Below the pieces are notes generated by a model. It was not told the DNA's origin. It searched no databases and saw nothing but the letters and a program-made list of their open reading frames with translations. The position numbers and the translations under genes are program-made. From the NCBI GenBank assembly GCA_016744775.1, contig JADGDS010000005.1, forward strand, positions 169,719-233,718: a DNA stretch of 64,000 nucleotides. Reading direction: 5' to 3'. This document shows, in pieces, positions 49,408-59,896 of the stretch (position 1 is its first letter; each line of letters opens with the position of its first letter). Origin of the DNA: Candidatus Marithrix sp. (GTDB lineage: Bacteria > Pseudomonadota > Gammaproteobacteria > Beggiatoales > Beggiatoaceae).

Positions 49408-50302
49408 GTTTGGTAAAGTCGCGGTACTTATTGGCGGTACTTCCGCAGAACGAGAAGTTTCTCTAAAAAGCGGCAATGCTGTTTTAGCCGCCTTAAAACG
49501 TCAAGGTGTTGATGCTCATGCTATTGACACTGCTGATAATCTCAACGCTTTGTGTGATTCAAAATTTGATCGCGCTTTTATCGTTTTACATGGGCGAGGT
49601 GGTGAAGATGGAACAATACAAGGCTTGTTAGAATCTTTAGGAATACCTTATACCGGAACTCCAGTATTAGGTTCAGCCTTAGCAATGGATAAATATCGTA
49701 CTAAAATGCTATGGCAGGCTATGGGATTAGCTACTCCTGAATGTATTCCAGTAACAAATGAAGCTGAGTTACAAAAAGCCGCTGAAAAATTAGGCTTGCC
49801 ATTAATGATCAAGCCGGCGTTAGAAGGTTCTAGCGTTGGAATAAGCAAAGTCAACCATATTGATGAATTAAACACTGCTTGGAAAAACGCATCCCAATAT
49901 AATTGTTTAGTAATAGCTGAACGTTATATTACAGGCTTAGAATATACTGCTGCTATCTTAGATAATAAGGTATTACCTTTTATACGATTAGAAACACCGC
50001 ATGATTTCTATGATTATAATGCTAAATATAGTGATGATACTGAAACATCTTATTTAGTTCCTTGTGGTTTAGGTGATGTAGAACAAGGTTTACATGATAT
50101 GATGATGCAAGCCTTCTTATCTGTAAGTGCTAAAGGATGGGGGCGTGTAGATTTTCTGATGGATTCAGAAGGGCAAGCTTGGTTAATAGAAGTTAATACG
50201 GTACCCGGTATGACCGACCATAGTTTAGTTCCTATGGCGGCTAAAGAAGCTGGTATCAATTTTGATCAATTAGTCTTGCGTATTTTAGCTACTAGTGTAT
50301 GA
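49397..50302 (+). CDS. ddl: D-alanine-D-alanine ligase
   Basis: A 301-residue ATP-grasp ligase forming D-Ala-D-Ala. GTSAEREVSLKSGNAV, LHGRGGEDGTIQGLLESLG, KPALEGSSVGISKV and WLIEVNTVPGMTDHSLVP are visible. The start at MNTEFGKVAVLIGG is preferred to an ATG three codons earlier. Its stop overlaps the ftsA start by 4 bp; ftsQ, normally between them, is missing. Confidence 0.95.
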   Translation: MNTEFGKVAVLIGGTSAEREVSLKSGNAVLAALKRQGVDAHAIDTADNLNALCDSKFDRAFIVLHGRGGEDGTIQGLLESLGIPYTGTPVLGSALAMDKYRTKMLWQAMGLATPECIPVTNEAELQKAAEKLGLPLMIKPALEGSSVGISKVNHIDELNTAWKNASQYNCLVIAERYITGLEYTAAILDNKVLPFIRLETPHDFYDYNAKYSDDTETSYLVPCGLGDVEQGLHDMMMQAFLSVSAKGWGRVDFLMDSEGQAWLIEVNTVPGMTDHSLVPMAAKEAGINFDQLVLRILATSV

Positions 50303-51531
50303 AAGAAAAAAATTTAATAGTTGGTCTTGATATTGGAACATCTAAAATTGCTGCCATTGTAGGTGAAATTTCTGTAAATGGTGATCAAGTTGAAATAATC
50401 GGCATTGGTCAACACCCATCACGGGGTTTAAAAAAAGGCGTAGTTGTTAATATTGAATCCACTATTCAATCCATTCAACGTGCCGTAGAAGAAGCTGAAT
50501 TAATGTCTGGCTGTGAAATTAATTCAGTTTATACAGGTATTGCTGGTAGTCATATCCGTAGTATGAATTCGCATGGAATCGTGGCAATTCGTGATAAAGA
50601 AGTCACACAAGATGATATTGATCGCGTTATTGACGCAGCTCGTGCAGTTGCAATTCCGGCAGATCAAAAAATTATCCATATAATTCCACAAGAATTTGTG
50701 ATTGATAATCAGGAAGGAATTCGTGAACCAATCGGTATGTCTGGTGTGCGTTTAGAAGCTAAAGTTCATTTGGTTACAGGTGCAGAATCAGCCGCACAAA
50801 ACATTATTAAATGTATCCGTATGTGTGGGCTAGAAGTAGATGATATTATCCTAGAACAATTAGCATCTAGTACTTCTACATTAACCGATGATGAAAAAGA
50901 TCTAGGCGTTTGTTTAGTTGATATAGGTGGTGGAACAACTGATATTGCGATCTTTACAGAAGGTGCAATACGCCATACCGCAGTTATTCCTATAGCAGGT
51001 GATCAAATAACTAATGATATTGCAGTTGCAATGCGCACACCGACTCAATATGCTGAAGATATAAAAATAAAATATGCTTGCGCCTTAACCCAACTAGCAA
51101 ATGCTGAAGAAATGATAGAAGTACCAAGCGTAGGCGCACGCCCACCTCGTCAGTTAGCTAGACAAACTTTAGCAGATGTAGTTGAACCACGCTATGAAGA
51201 ATTATTTACTTTAATTCAAGGTGTATTAAGACGTAGCGGTTATGAAGATTTAATTGCTGCCGGGATTGTATTAACTGGTGGAAGTGCCAGAATGGATGGT
51301 GTTATAGAATTGGCGGAAAAAGTATTTCATATGCCAGTTCGTGTCGGTTATCCTAAATATGTAACTGGTTTAATTGACGTTGTGCGAAATCCCTGTTATT
51401 CAACTGGTGTTGGTTTGCTGTTATTTGGTCATAAGCATAATCATGAAATGATTTCAGAGATAAATCCACAAAATCTAGGCGTAAAAAGAACAATTAGTCA
51501 AATTAGAAATTGGTTTCAAGGAAACTTTTAA
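50299..51531 (+). CDS. ftsA: Cell division protein FtsA
   Basis: A 410-residue actin-like protein tethering FtsZ to the membrane. NLIVGLDIGTSKIAAIVGE, the phosphate motif VDIGGGTTDIAIF, ILTGGSARMDG and the C-terminal amphipathic helix (KRTISQIRNWFQGNF) are present. It begins inside the ddl stop (ATGA). Confidence 0.96.
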   Translation: MKEKNLIVGLDIGTSKIAAIVGEISVNGDQVEIIGIGQHPSRGLKKGVVVNIESTIQSIQRAVEEAELMSGCEINSVYTGIAGSHIRSMNSHGIVAIRDKEVTQDDIDRVIDAARAVAIPADQKIIHIIPQEFVIDNQEGIREPIGMSGVRLEAKVHLVTGAESAAQNIIKCIRMCGLEVDDIILEQLASSTSTLTDDEKDLGVCLVDIGGGTTDIAIFTEGAIRHTAVIPIAGDQITNDIAVAMRTPTQYAEDIKIKYACALTQLANAEEMIEVPSVGARPPRQLARQTLADVVEPRYEELFTLIQGVLRRSGYEDLIAAGIVLTGGSARMDGVIELAEKVFHMPVRVGYPKYVTGLIDVVRNPCYSTGVGLLLFGHKHNHEMISEINPQNLGVKRTISQIRNWFQGNF

Positions 51532-51572
51532 TTTATTGAAACTGAATCAAAATTGTATTTTTAAGCTTAAAT

Positions 51573-51616
51573 AAAAGTGAAAAGAGAATCAATCCCTTTT
51601 CACTTTTTCTTTTTTT
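51573..51616 (+). terminator. Intrinsic terminator or attenuator between ftsA and ftsZ
   Basis: AAAAGTGAAAAGAG and CCCTTTTCACTTTT form a stem with an 8-base loop, followed by TTCTTTTTTT. It ends 24 bases before the ftsZ start, so ftsZ probably has separate transcriptional input. Confidence 0.65.
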
Positions 51617-51640
51617 ACGACTTATACGAGGTTTAAGAAA

Positions 51641-52831
51641 GTGTTTGAATTAATGGATACTTATAGTCAAAATGCTGTTATAAAAGTCATCGGTGTTGGT
51701 GGCGGTGGCGGCAATGCAGTTGAACATATGCTGCAAGGTAATATTGAAGGCGTTGAATTTATTTGTGCTAATACTGATGCTCAAGCCTTAAAAAATTCAT
51801 CAGCGCGTACAATTTTACAACTTGGCACAGATGTTACTAAGGGTTTAGGTGCTGGTGCCAACCCTGAAGTTGGTCAACAAGCGGCATTAGAAGATCGGGA
51901 ACGCATAATGGCTTTGCTTGAAGGTACCGATATGGTATTTGTAACAGCCGGAATGGGTGGTGGAACAGGCACAGGAGCTGCTCCAATTGTAGCACAAGTA
52001 GCAAAAGAACTGGGAATTCTTACTGTTGCAGTTGTGACTCGCCCATTTCCTTTTGAAGGCAGAAAACGTGCCGCTGTTGCTGAAGAAGGTGTAAAAGAAT
52101 TAAGTCAATATGTTGATTCTTTGATCATTATTCCTAATGAAAAATTATTAAGCGTTTTAGGCAGAGAAACTACTTTATTAGATGCTTTTAAAGCCGCTAA
52201 TGATGTGTTGCAAAGTGCAGTTCAAGGAATTTCTGAACTGATTACACGCCCCGGTTTAATTAATGTCGATTTTGCCGATGTTACCACAGTTATGCAAGAA
52301 ATGGGTCTTGCAATGATGGGTTCTGGTTATGCTAAAGGCGAGGGTCGCGCTCGTAAGGCAGGAATTGAAGCCATTTCCAGTCCTTTATTAGAAGATGTAG
52401 ATTTGTCAGGTGCTAGAGGTATTCTGGTAAACATGACTGCTGGTATGGATTTAAGTATTGGTGAATTTGAAGAAATGGGTGATGTTGTTGAAGAATTTGC
52501 CTCTGAAAATGCTACTGTTGTTGTGGGTACTGTGCTTGAACCAGAAATGAATGACGAGTTGCGTGTTACCGTAATTGCAACAGGTGTTGGTCCACTTACA
52601 GACAAACAACAGCAGCAACAGCAACAAGAACGTGCCGCAATGAAAGTAATACAAAATCCAGCGGTTGAAAAAAATAATAAAATGAGTGACTATAGAGAAT
52701 TTGACAAACCGACAGTAACACGTTTGCATAACAATAATAATGATTCATCTCTTGATGATCATGAAAATCATGATACACAATCTGGCGACTATTTAGACAT
52801 TCCAGCTTTTTTACGTCGGCAAGCTGATTAA
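51641..52831 (+). CDS. ftsZ: Cell division GTPase FtsZ
   Basis: A 396-residue tubulin homologue forming the Z ring. [14 protein letters not shown], the tubulin signature [12 protein letters not shown] and [11 protein letters not shown] are present. A linker with a poly-Gln run ([18 protein letters not shown] codons at 52605-52628) leads to the C-terminal [12 protein letters not shown] peptide, the FtsA/ZipA-binding tail. The start is GTG at 51641, with an ATG four codons later as an alternative. Confidence 0.96.
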   Translation: MFELMDTYSQNAVIKVIGVGGGGGNAVEHMLQGNIEGVEFICANTDAQALKNSSARTILQLGTDVTKGLGAGANPEVGQQAALEDRERIMALLEGTDMVFVTAGMGGGTGTGAAPIVAQVAKELGILTVAVVTRPFPFEGRKRAAVAEEGVKELSQYVDSLIIIPNEKLLSVLGRETTLLDAFKAANDVLQSAVQGISELITRPGLINVDFADVTTVMQEMGLAMMGSGYAKGEGRARKAGIEAISSPLLEDVDLSGARGILVNMTAGMDLSIGEFEEMGDVVEEFASENATVVVGTVLEPEMNDELRVTVIATGVGPLTDKQQQQQQQERAAMKVIQNPAVEKNNKMSDYREFDKPTVTRLHNNNNDSSLDDHENHDTQSGDYLDIPAFLRRQAD

Positions 52832-52927
52832 AAATATATATTATTTATCTTAGCATAAGCTACGCAGAAACTGTGTAACATGATTCAACCATGATCATAT
52901 TGGATCATTGATAGCAGAGATAAAATA

Positions 52928-53842
52928 ATGATAAAGCAGCGTACATTAAAAAATGTAATCAAAGCTACAGGTGTGGGTCTGCATACAGGTGAAAAAGTCT
53001 ATCTAACTTTAAGACCTGCGCCTGCTAATAGCGGAATTATTTTTAGAAGAGTAGATTTAAAAATACCAATAGAAATTATAGCACATACTAAAAATGTTGG
53101 TGATACTAGATTATCTACTAGCCTAGTTAAAGATGGTATTCAAGTATCAACAGTTGAACATTTATTATCTGCCTTAGCAGGTTTAGGTATAGATAACGCA
53201 TATATTGATGTAAGCGCACCAGAAATTCCAATAATGGATGGTAGCGCAGGTCCCTTTGTCTTTTTAATTCAATCTGCGGGTATAGAACAACAAAATGTTC
53301 CAAAAACATTTATTCGCATAAAACGTAGAATTGAAGTTAAGCAAGGAGATAAATGGGTACGTTTTGAACCTTTTGAAGGTTTTAAAGTTAATTTACAGAT
53401 AGATTTTGATCATCCTATATTTCAGCAAACACCTCAAAGTGCTGAGATTGATTTTTCTCAAAATGCTTTCATCAAAGAAATTAGTCGCGCTCGTACTTTT
53501 GGTTTTATGCATGAAATAGAATCCTTACGTGAAAATAACTTAGCTTTAGGTGCCAGTCTTGATAACGCCATAGCCATGGATGAATATCGTATTTTAAACG
53601 AAGAAGGTTTACGTTATGAAGACGAATTCGTAAAACACAAGATACTTGATGCTGTAGGTGATTTATATTTATTAGGGCATAGTTTAATTGGTGCCTTTTA
53701 TGGTTATAAATCAGGGCATGAATTAAATAATGCCTTATTAAAAAAATTATTAGCAAATGAAACAGCATGGGAAATGGTACATTGTGAAGGTGATCACAAT
53801 GTACCATCAGTAAGTTATTTAAAACCTTTGCTTGTATCTTAA
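52928..53842 (+). CDS. lpxC: UDP-3-O-acyl-GlcNAc deacetylase
   Basis: A 304-residue zinc amidase, the committed step of lipid A synthesis. [65 protein letters not shown] and [18 protein letters not shown] with the zinc-binding His residues are visible. It sits between ftsZ and secA, as in E. coli. Confidence 0.96.
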   Translation: MIKQRTLKNVIKATGVGLHTGEKVYLTLRPAPANSGIIFRRVDLKIPIEIIAHTKNVGDTRLSTSLVKDGIQVSTVEHLLSALAGLGIDNAYIDVSAPEIPIMDGSAGPFVFLIQSAGIEQQNVPKTFIRIKRRIEVKQGDKWVRFEPFEGFKVNLQIDFDHPIFQQTPQSAEIDFSQNAFIKEISRARTFGFMHEIESLRENNLALGASLDNAIAMDEYRILNEEGLRYEDEFVKHKILDAVGDLYLLGHSLIGAFYGYKSGHELNNALLKKLLANETAWEMVHCEGDHNVPSVSYLKPLLVS

Positions 53843-53934
53843 ATATGTTCCTGAATTTTGCATATATAAAATGCAATTATTTTTTATATTGAAATATAAT
53901 GTAAATTATGTTATAAAGAAGTTTTAGTTGTGTG

Positions 53935-54243
53935 CTATTTATTTAATGGGCGTACTCTAATTTCTAGTTGTTCAATTATAGACATTAAATTATCTTGTTG
54001 CCATTGCACTAAAAGTGTAGGGGTAATATAACGCAAGCGTGTTGCCCATAAGGAAGATTCAGTATATATTACTAAAGTTTTTTCCCTGAAATTGGCAACT
54101 TTGCAGTGTTGATTTAATGGCGTTGGTAAATATTCTTGGAGTCGGTTATTCAATTTTTGAAGTATATTATGATGTGCTGATAAATTACTAAGAATCCCTG
54201 AGTTATTTATCATCAATTGACCAAATAATTTCATTATTTGCAT
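53935..54243 (-). CDS. dciA: DciA-like (DUF721) protein
   Basis: A 102-residue protein with the DUF721 pattern LNNRLQEYLPTPLNQHCKVANFREKTLVIYTESSLWATRLRYITPTLL in compressed form. DciA proteins load the replicative helicase in bacteria lacking DnaC. The DUF721-M23-secA neighbourhood is common in gammaproteobacteria. It starts at MQIMKLF (54243) or three codons later. It is divergent from the M23 gene with 21 bp between starts. Confidence 0.75.
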   Translation of the reverse strand: MQIMKLFGQLMINNSGILSNLSAHHNILQKLNNRLQEYLPTPLNQHCKVANFREKTLVIYTESSLWATRLRYITPTLLVQWQQDNLMSIIEQLEIRVRPLNK

Positions 54244-54264
54244 TCCATTATAGGAGTATTAATT

Positions 54265-55113
54265 ATGGATGTCATACTTGTTAGAAAAAGCTTTGAAAAA
54301 AGCAATCATACGCAATTCGCGCAATCAATTTTTGTGCCTGTTGCTTTTGTCTCTATGTTGACTGTAGCAAGCGTAGGCTACTCAGCTTATAATCATAGCG
54401 GTAATAATGTTAATACGCAAAATGATCTTGAAAATTTAGCATTACGTGTAAGTAGTGAACAAGATAGATTAAATCAATGGGGTCAAGATTTAGTTAATAA
54501 AGAATCTGACAATACTGATTTTAGTGTATCTTGGGATCAAGTCATTAGTGGACAATCACAACTTGCTAGCCGTTCTTTAGCTAATCCTCATTCATCTCGA
54601 ATAAAAAATGTTAAGCCTTCTATTAGAATAATATCTGCAAAGATCTTACAAAAATATCGTAACCGACGGATGGGTACTTTACCTAATGGTTGGCCTTTAA
54701 AGCAAGGTCGTGTTTCTTCAAAATATGGACCTCGTGGCAGACGTATGCATAAAGGTATGGATATTGCTTCTAATATTGGTACTCCAGTTTTTGCAGTAGA
54801 GTCTGCTACTGTTGTACGTTCAAAATATGTTCGCGGTTATGGAAATTTAGTTGAATTAAAACATAGTGATATGTATTCCAGTCGTTATGGCCATAATAGT
54901 AAGCTTATAGTTAAAAGAGGACAGCATGTTGATAAAGGTGAAATGATTGCCTTATCAGGTAATACTGGTCGTTCTACAGGACCTCATGTCCATTTTGAAG
55001 TAAGACAGTCTGGAGTTGCTATTAATCCATTTAAATATTTGGGCGCAATGAAGCATTTTTCCTTAGCTTCAAATATTCCTATTTCTCAATACGTAAGAGT
55101 ATCTAGTAGATAA
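54265..55113 (+). CDS. M23-family peptidase, membrane anchored
   Basis: A 282-residue protein with an N-terminal signal/anchor (about 20-42, SIFVPVAFVSMLTVASVGY), a short linker and a C-terminal M23 domain: RMHKGMDIA, GYGNLVELKHSDMYSSRYGHN and GPHVHFEVR (HVH complete). It resembles the LytM-type proteins found beside secA in many gammaproteobacteria. The start ATG at 54265 has AGGAG in front and is preferred to an upstream frame. Likely periplasmic wall hydrolase. Confidence 0.85.
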   Translation: MDVILVRKSFEKSNHTQFAQSIFVPVAFVSMLTVASVGYSAYNHSGNNVNTQNDLENLALRVSSEQDRLNQWGQDLVNKESDNTDFSVSWDQVISGQSQLASRSLANPHSSRIKNVKPSIRIISAKILQKYRNRRMGTLPNGWPLKQGRVSSKYGPRGRRMHKGMDIASNIGTPVFAVESATVVRSKYVRGYGNLVELKHSDMYSSRYGHNSKLIVKRGQHVDKGEMIALSGNTGRSTGPHVHFEVRQSGVAINPFKYLGAMKHFSLASNIPISQYVRVSSR

Positions 55114-55164
55114 ATAGTAAAATGTGGTTATTTAACCATGATAATAACAATAATAATAACACAT

Positions 55165-55235
55165 AGTATTTGTATTCGTCATTAATGGCGAATACTCCCT
55201 TCACACAGTCTTAATACCGACATTAGTCGGAATCC
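55165..55235 (+). promoter_or_regulatory. Two tandem hairpins in the secA leader
   Basis: GTATTCGTCATTAATGGCGA closes with ATAC (55172-55195) as a strong stem, followed by CTCCCTTC. CCGACATTAGTCGG (55217-55230) is a second stem, followed by AATCCCTTCT. The two units share CATTA inside and CCCTTC after. No T-run follows, so they are unlikely terminators. No ribosome-binding site is apparent at the secA start just downstream. Confidence 0.45.
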
Positions 55236-55253
55236 CTTCTATATATAAAAAAA

Positions 55254-57998
55254 ATGATCAGTAAATTCTTTACGAAACTCTTTGGTAGCCGCAATGAACG
55301 GCTTGTTAAACAGATGTTCAAAACTGTGGAACAAATAAATGAATTTGAATCCACAATGGCAGCCTTAAGCGATGAACAATTACAAGCCAAGACGGCTGAA
55401 TTTCGTCAGCGTTTACAGTCTGGATCATCATTAGATGAATTATTGCCAGAAGCATTTGCTACAGTTCGCGAAGCCGGAAAACGTGTTTTAAATATGCGTC
55501 ATTTTGATGTGCAATTGATTGGTGGTATGGTATTACATCAAGGTAAAATTGCTGAAATGCGTACTGGTGAAGGTAAAACATTAGTCGCTACCTTAGCCGC
55601 TTATTTAAATGCTTTGTCCGGTAAAGGCGTTCATATCATTACAGTTAATGATTATTTAGCTGCTCGCGATGCGGAATGGATGAGTAAGCTTTATGGTTTT
55701 TTGGGAATGACAACTGGTATTGTTGTCAGTGATATGTCTTCAGAAGCAAAGCGTCAAGCTTATGCGGCTGATATTACTTATGGTACCAATAATGAATTTG
55801 GCTTTGATTATCTCCGTGATAACATGGCTTTTAGTATTGATGATAAGGTACAACGAGAGTTAAATTTTGTCGTTATTGATGAAGTTGATTCAATCTTAAT
55901 TGATGAAGCTCGTACTCCGCTGATTATTTCTGGACCAACTAATGATAATTCTGAATTATATCAAAAAATTAATGTAATAATTCCTAATTTAAAACCACAG
56001 GAACGAGAAACTGAAAAAGATGAAGAAGTAGAAGTTGCCGGTGATTATTTTGTTGATGAAAAAAATAAACAAGTAACTTTAAGTGATGAGGGTCATCAAC
56101 ATGTTGAAGAATTGTTAGCAAAAGAAAATATACTGCAAGCTGGCGACAGTTTATATGATCCAGCCAATATTAGTTTAATGCACCATGTTAATGCTGCACT
56201 GCGTGCCCATACTTTATTTGAACGCGATGTTGATTATATTATTAAAGATAGTCAAATTGTAATTATTGATGAATTTACTGGTCGTCAAATGGCGGGAAGA
56301 CGCTGGTCAGATGGTTTACATCAAGCCGTTGAAGCTAAAGAAAATGTGCATATTCAAAATGAAAATCAAACCTTAGCTTCTATTACTTTCCAAAATCTAT
56401 TTCGCTTATATAATAAATTATCCGGTATGACCGGAACTGCTGATACTGAAGCATTTGAATTTCAACAAATTTATAAATTAGAAGTTGTTGTAATGCCTAC
56501 TAATAAACCAATGATCCGTGATGATAAAGCTGATTTGGTTTATATGACTACTGAAGAAAAATATAAAGCAATTATTGAAGATGCAAAAGATTGTCAAGAA
56601 CGTCAACAACCAGTATTAGTTGGTACAACAACGATTGAAAGTTCTGAATTAGTTTCGGCAGCCTTGAAGAAAGCGAAGGTTACACATCAAGTATTGAATG
56701 CAAAATATCATAAGCAAGAAGCTAAAATTATTACACAAGCAGGTCGTCCGGGAACCGTTACAATTGCTACTAACATGGCAGGGCGTGGTACTGATATTGT
56801 TTTAGGTGGTAGTTTGGAAGCTGAGATTAAAGAACTGGGTAAAAATCCTAAACCGGAAAGATTAGAAAAATTACGTGAGGATTGGCAACAACGTCATGAG
56901 ACAGTTCTTGAAAATGGTGGTTTGCATATTATTGGTACCGAACGTCATGAATCACGACGTATTGATAATCAGTTACGTGGGCGTTCAGGGCGGCAAGGTG
57001 ATCCCGGTTCTAGTCGCTTTTATTTGTCTTTAGAAGATGGTTTAATGCGCATTTTTGCTTCTGATCGTATGTCTGGTTTAATGCAAAAGTTAGGCATGGA
57101 AAAAGATGAAGCTATTGAACATCCTTGGGTAACAAAAGCTATTGAAAACGCTCAGCGTAAAGTTGAAGGGCGTAACTTCGATATGCGTAAGCAACTACTT
57201 GAATATGATGATATTTCTAATGATCAACGCAAAATTATCTATCAACAACGCAATGAGTTAATGGCAAGTGATTCTATTGCAGATAATATTATTAGAATTC
57301 GTCATGATGTATTAACCGAAGTTATTAATTCTTATATTTCACCACAAAGTTTAGAAGAATTATGGAATATTCCTGCACTCGAAGCCGCAATTAAAGAAAA
57401 CTTTGATTTAGAATTGCCAATTAAAAAATGGTTAGATGAGGATCATGATTTACATGAAGAAACATTACGTCAAAAAATAGAACAAGCGATTGTTGATGCT
57501 TATCTGGAAAAAGAAAAAATAGTAGGTAGTGAAGTTGCACGTCATTTTGAAAAGTCTATTATGTTACAAGTTCTGGATAGTCATTGGAAAGAACATTTAG
57601 CCGCTATGGATTATTTACGCCAAAGTATTCATTTGCGTGGCTATGCACAAAAAAATCCTAAGCATGAATATAAGCGTGAAGCATTTGAAATGTTTTCTCA
57701 AATGCTGGAACGCATTAAACATGAAGTCATTAGTGTTATTTCTAAAGTACAAATTAATAATGAAACTGAAGCTGAAGCTCAACAGCGTCAACAATTACCT
57801 GATATGCAATTTCAACATGCTCAAGTCGAAGGTTTAACTAATGAATTGGCAGACAATGTTGAAGAAGAAGTAGAAGCAGTTGAAGAAGAGAAACCACAAC
57901 CTTTTGTGAGAAAAGGCAAAAAAATTGGTCGTAATGAACCTTGCCCTTGCGGTTCTGGTAAAAAATATAAACAATGTCATGGTAAAATTACTTCATAA
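55254..57998 (+). CDS. secA: Preprotein translocase ATPase SecA
   Basis: A 914-residue motor of the Sec export pathway. Walker [40 protein letters not shown], the second nucleotide domain [19 protein letters not shown] and [20 protein letters not shown] are present, as is the C-terminal zinc tail [17 protein letters not shown]. The start is weakly supported by ribosome-binding signals but fits the family. A decayed copy of about 55785-55984 lies at 61584-61725. No secM-like gene lies upstream; the M23 gene does. Confidence 0.97.
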   Translation: MISKFFTKLFGSRNERLVKQMFKTVEQINEFESTMAALSDEQLQAKTAEFRQRLQSGSSLDELLPEAFATVREAGKRVLNMRHFDVQLIGGMVLHQGKIAEMRTGEGKTLVATLAAYLNALSGKGVHIITVNDYLAARDAEWMSKLYGFLGMTTGIVVSDMSSEAKRQAYAADITYGTNNEFGFDYLRDNMAFSIDDKVQRELNFVVIDEVDSILIDEARTPLIISGPTNDNSELYQKINVIIPNLKPQERETEKDEEVEVAGDYFVDEKNKQVTLSDEGHQHVEELLAKENILQAGDSLYDPANISLMHHVNAALRAHTLFERDVDYIIKDSQIVIIDEFTGRQMAGRRWSDGLHQAVEAKENVHIQNENQTLASITFQNLFRLYNKLSGMTGTADTEAFEFQQIYKLEVVVMPTNKPMIRDDKADLVYMTTEEKYKAIIEDAKDCQERQQPVLVGTTTIESSELVSAALKKAKVTHQVLNAKYHKQEAKIITQAGRPGTVTIATNMAGRGTDIVLGGSLEAEIKELGKNPKPERLEKLREDWQQRHETVLENGGLHIIGTERHESRRIDNQLRGRSGRQGDPGSSRFYLSLEDGLMRIFASDRMSGLMQKLGMEKDEAIEHPWVTKAIENAQRKVEGRNFDMRKQLLEYDDISNDQRKIIYQQRNELMASDSIADNIIRIRHDVLTEVINSYISPQSLEELWNIPALEAAIKENFDLELPIKKWLDEDHDLHEETLRQKIEQAIVDAYLEKEKIVGSEVARHFEKSIMLQVLDSHWKEHLAAMDYLRQSIHLRGYAQKNPKHEYKREAFEMFSQMLERIKHEVISVISKVQINNETEAEAQQRQQLPDMQFQHAQVEGLTNELADNVEEEVEAVEEEKPQPFVRKGKKIGRNEPCPCGSGKKYKQCHGKITS

Positions 57999-58000
57999 AT

Positions 58001-59167
58001 ATGATTGTTAATGGTATTAAATTGGGCACGGTTTGTGCCCAAATTAAACAAGCTGAACGTGATGATTTAGCTTTATTAGAATTAGCACCTGAAAGTAGTT
58101 GTGCCGCTGTTTTTACTCGTAACGCATTTTGTGCCGCTCCTGTAACTGTGGCACGTCAACATCTTGCCGCTACTAATCCACGATATTTGTTGATTAATTC
58201 TGGTAATGCTAATGCTGGTACAGGAGAACGTGGTTTACGCGATGCTCTTAGTTGTTGCGAAGCAGTAGCGGAATTAACCAATTGTGCTGTGAATGAGGTG
58301 TTGCCATTTTCTACTGGTGTGATTGGGCAAGCTTTACCGGTTGAAAAAATAAAAGCGGCTTTACCAGCGGCAGTTGCTGCACTTGATAGTGACGCTTGGC
58401 AACAAGCCGCTGAAGCTATAATGACTACTGATACTGTGCCTAAATTGGTTTCGGTAAAAGAACCTTTTGCTATCACAGGTATTGCTAAAGGTTCAGGCAT
58501 GATTAAGCCTGATATGGCAACAATGTTATCTTATGTTGCCACTGATGTGAAAGCACCAATGTCAGTATTACAAGAGGCACTGAATCAAGCGGTAGAAAAA
58601 AGCTTTAATCGTATTACAGTTGATAGCGATACATCGACTAATGATGCTTGTGTTCTAATTGCAACTGGCAAAGGTTTAAGTATTGATAGCACCGATCATC
58701 CAGCCTTTATGGATTTTTGCAAAGCTGTTACTGATATTTGTCTTCAATTAGCACAAGCTATTGTGCGTGATGGTGAAGGCGCGACTAAATTTATCACAGT
58801 CTCAGTAGAACAAGCTGCCACTGAACAAGAATGCCTTGATATTGCTTATACTATTGCACATTCTCCCTTGGTAAAAACTGCATTTTTTGCCAGTGATCCA
58901 AATTGGGGGCGTATATTGGCAGCAGTAGGTAGATCTGGAATAGAAAACTTTGATATTAATGCGGTTAAAATTTACCTTGATGATGTCTGTATAGTAGAAA
59001 ACGGCGGCGTAGCTGATAGTTATACAGAACAACAGGGGCAAGAAGTTATGAATAAAACAGATATAAAAATTACTGTTTTATTAGGGCGCGGTGAATATCA
59101 AGATACTGTTTATACTTCTGATTTGTCTTATGATTATGTGAAGATTAATGCTGAATATCGGACTTAA
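58001..59167 (+). CDS. argJ: Glutamate N-acetyltransferase/amino-acid acetyltransferase
   Basis: A 388-residue enzyme of the cyclic arginine pathway that self-cleaves at a conserved Thr. KGSGMIKPDMATMLSY carries the cleavage Thr (ATML), with LLINSGNANAGTGERG and SDPNWGRILAAVGRSGI also present. It starts 2 bp after secA, so they share a transcript. Its last 40 codons recur at 61727-61846 and its last bases at 60482. Confidence 0.95.
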   Translation: MIVNGIKLGTVCAQIKQAERDDLALLELAPESSCAAVFTRNAFCAAPVTVARQHLAATNPRYLLINSGNANAGTGERGLRDALSCCEAVAELTNCAVNEVLPFSTGVIGQALPVEKIKAALPAAVAALDSDAWQQAAEAIMTTDTVPKLVSVKEPFAITGIAKGSGMIKPDMATMLSYVATDVKAPMSVLQEALNQAVEKSFNRITVDSDTSTNDACVLIATGKGLSIDSTDHPAFMDFCKAVTDICLQLAQAIVRDGEGATKFITVSVEQAATEQECLDIAYTIAHSPLVKTAFFASDPNWGRILAAVGRSGIENFDINAVKIYLDDVCIVENGGVADSYTEQQGQEVMNKTDIKITVLLGRGEYQDTVYTSDLSYDYVKINAEYRT

Positions 59168-59182
59168 TAGCCGCCGGGTGTC

Positions 59183-59215
59183 AGACCTGACAGGTTTTAA
59201 AAACCTGTCAGGTCT
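59183..59215. repeat. AGACCTGACAGG-family hairpin (argJ terminator)
   Basis: AGACCTGACAGG and CCTGTCAGGTCT flank an AT loop, 15 bases beyond the argJ stop. TAAAACTTGATAAAATTA follows and is also found at 59781 and, shortened, at 61892. Confidence 0.85.
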
Positions 59216-59254
59216 AAAACTTGATAAAATTAAATTTTATCAAAAAAGTAGTTA

Positions 59255-59626
59255 TTAGATAAAAAACTGAAGTTTAGAGAAATTATCTATATTATTAATA
59301 TGATTTTCTCCACCAAAATCCTCTCTATATACTTCTAATTCAAATACATATCCATTATGAACATGTAATAAGAAATATGTTGAATAAATATTTTTTTTTA
59401 ATTCTGCTTCAACAATAATTGTTGGTTCAAAAGAAACAATTTCTATTGCATTTATTATCTTTTTATTAGTATCTACTTTAATTTCAATAGTACCATCTTT
59501 ATCAAGGGTTCGTACTTTACAATTTTTTAATTGCATTGCAATTTTTGTATTACCAATAAAATCTTGTGAGGCAAGTAAGTTTAATAAGGTTTGTTCTTTT
59601 GTTGATGGTAATCTCCAATCTTTCAT
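59255..59626 (-). CDS. Hypothetical protein
   Basis: A 123-residue soluble protein, MKDWRLPSTKEQTLLNLLAS at the start and YFLLHVHNGYVFELEVYREDFGG late, with a mainly beta pattern. The layout recalls small immunity or DUF6984-like proteins, but I do not recognise it securely. It is isolated between the argJ repeat and a decayed region, on the opposite strand. No signal peptide. Confidence 0.5.
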   Translation of the reverse strand: MKDWRLPSTKEQTLLNLLASQDFIGNTKIAMQLKNCKVRTLDKDGTIEIKVDTNKKIINAIEIVSFEPTIIVEAELKKNIYSTYFLLHVHNGYVFELEVYREDFGGENHINNIDNFSKLQFFI

Positions 59627-59718
59627 TTTATTTAACTGTAACTAGTAGTTGATTATTTTAATTTTTGAGAGTATAATAACCTTGATTTTTTAACACATAT
59701 ATTTTAAAGCTAAATAAG

Positions 59719-59769
59719 ATGAAAAAAATGTTAATAGCTATTTCTGTTTTATTAGGGTGTCAGACCTGA
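59719..59769 (+). pseudogene. Lipoprotein signal peptide cut by a repeat
   Basis: ATG opens MKKMLIAISVLLGC, a good lipoprotein signal with lipobox, then QT and a TGA that lies in GTGTCAGACCTGACAG, the start of the dispersed ACCTGACAGG element. It looks like a lipoprotein gene whose body was lost where the element landed. Confidence 0.45.
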
Positions 59770-59833
59770 CAGATCTAAAACTTGATAAAATTAGGGTGTG
59801 ACCGAAATCTGATGTAGAACATTCGAAAATTAA

Positions 59834-59896
59834 ATTAAACCATATCAAGTGCGTGATGCTCGTGATTTTTTGGAACAGGCAGGAGTGACACCATGA
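59834..59896 (+). pseudogene. hicA toxin C-terminal remnant
   Basis: The frame IKPYQVRDARDFLEQAGVTP then TGA matches the C-terminus of HicA mRNA-interferase toxins and overlaps the hicB ATG in the usual ATGA fashion. The frame is closed upstream by TAA at 59831, and a piece of the repeat element lies before it, so the toxin is gone. Confidence 0.7.

Noticed and set aside
52605..52630. CAG/CAA run in ftsZ as an unstable repeat
   Set aside because: It encodes a Gln stretch in the known variable linker; mixed codons make slippage less likely.
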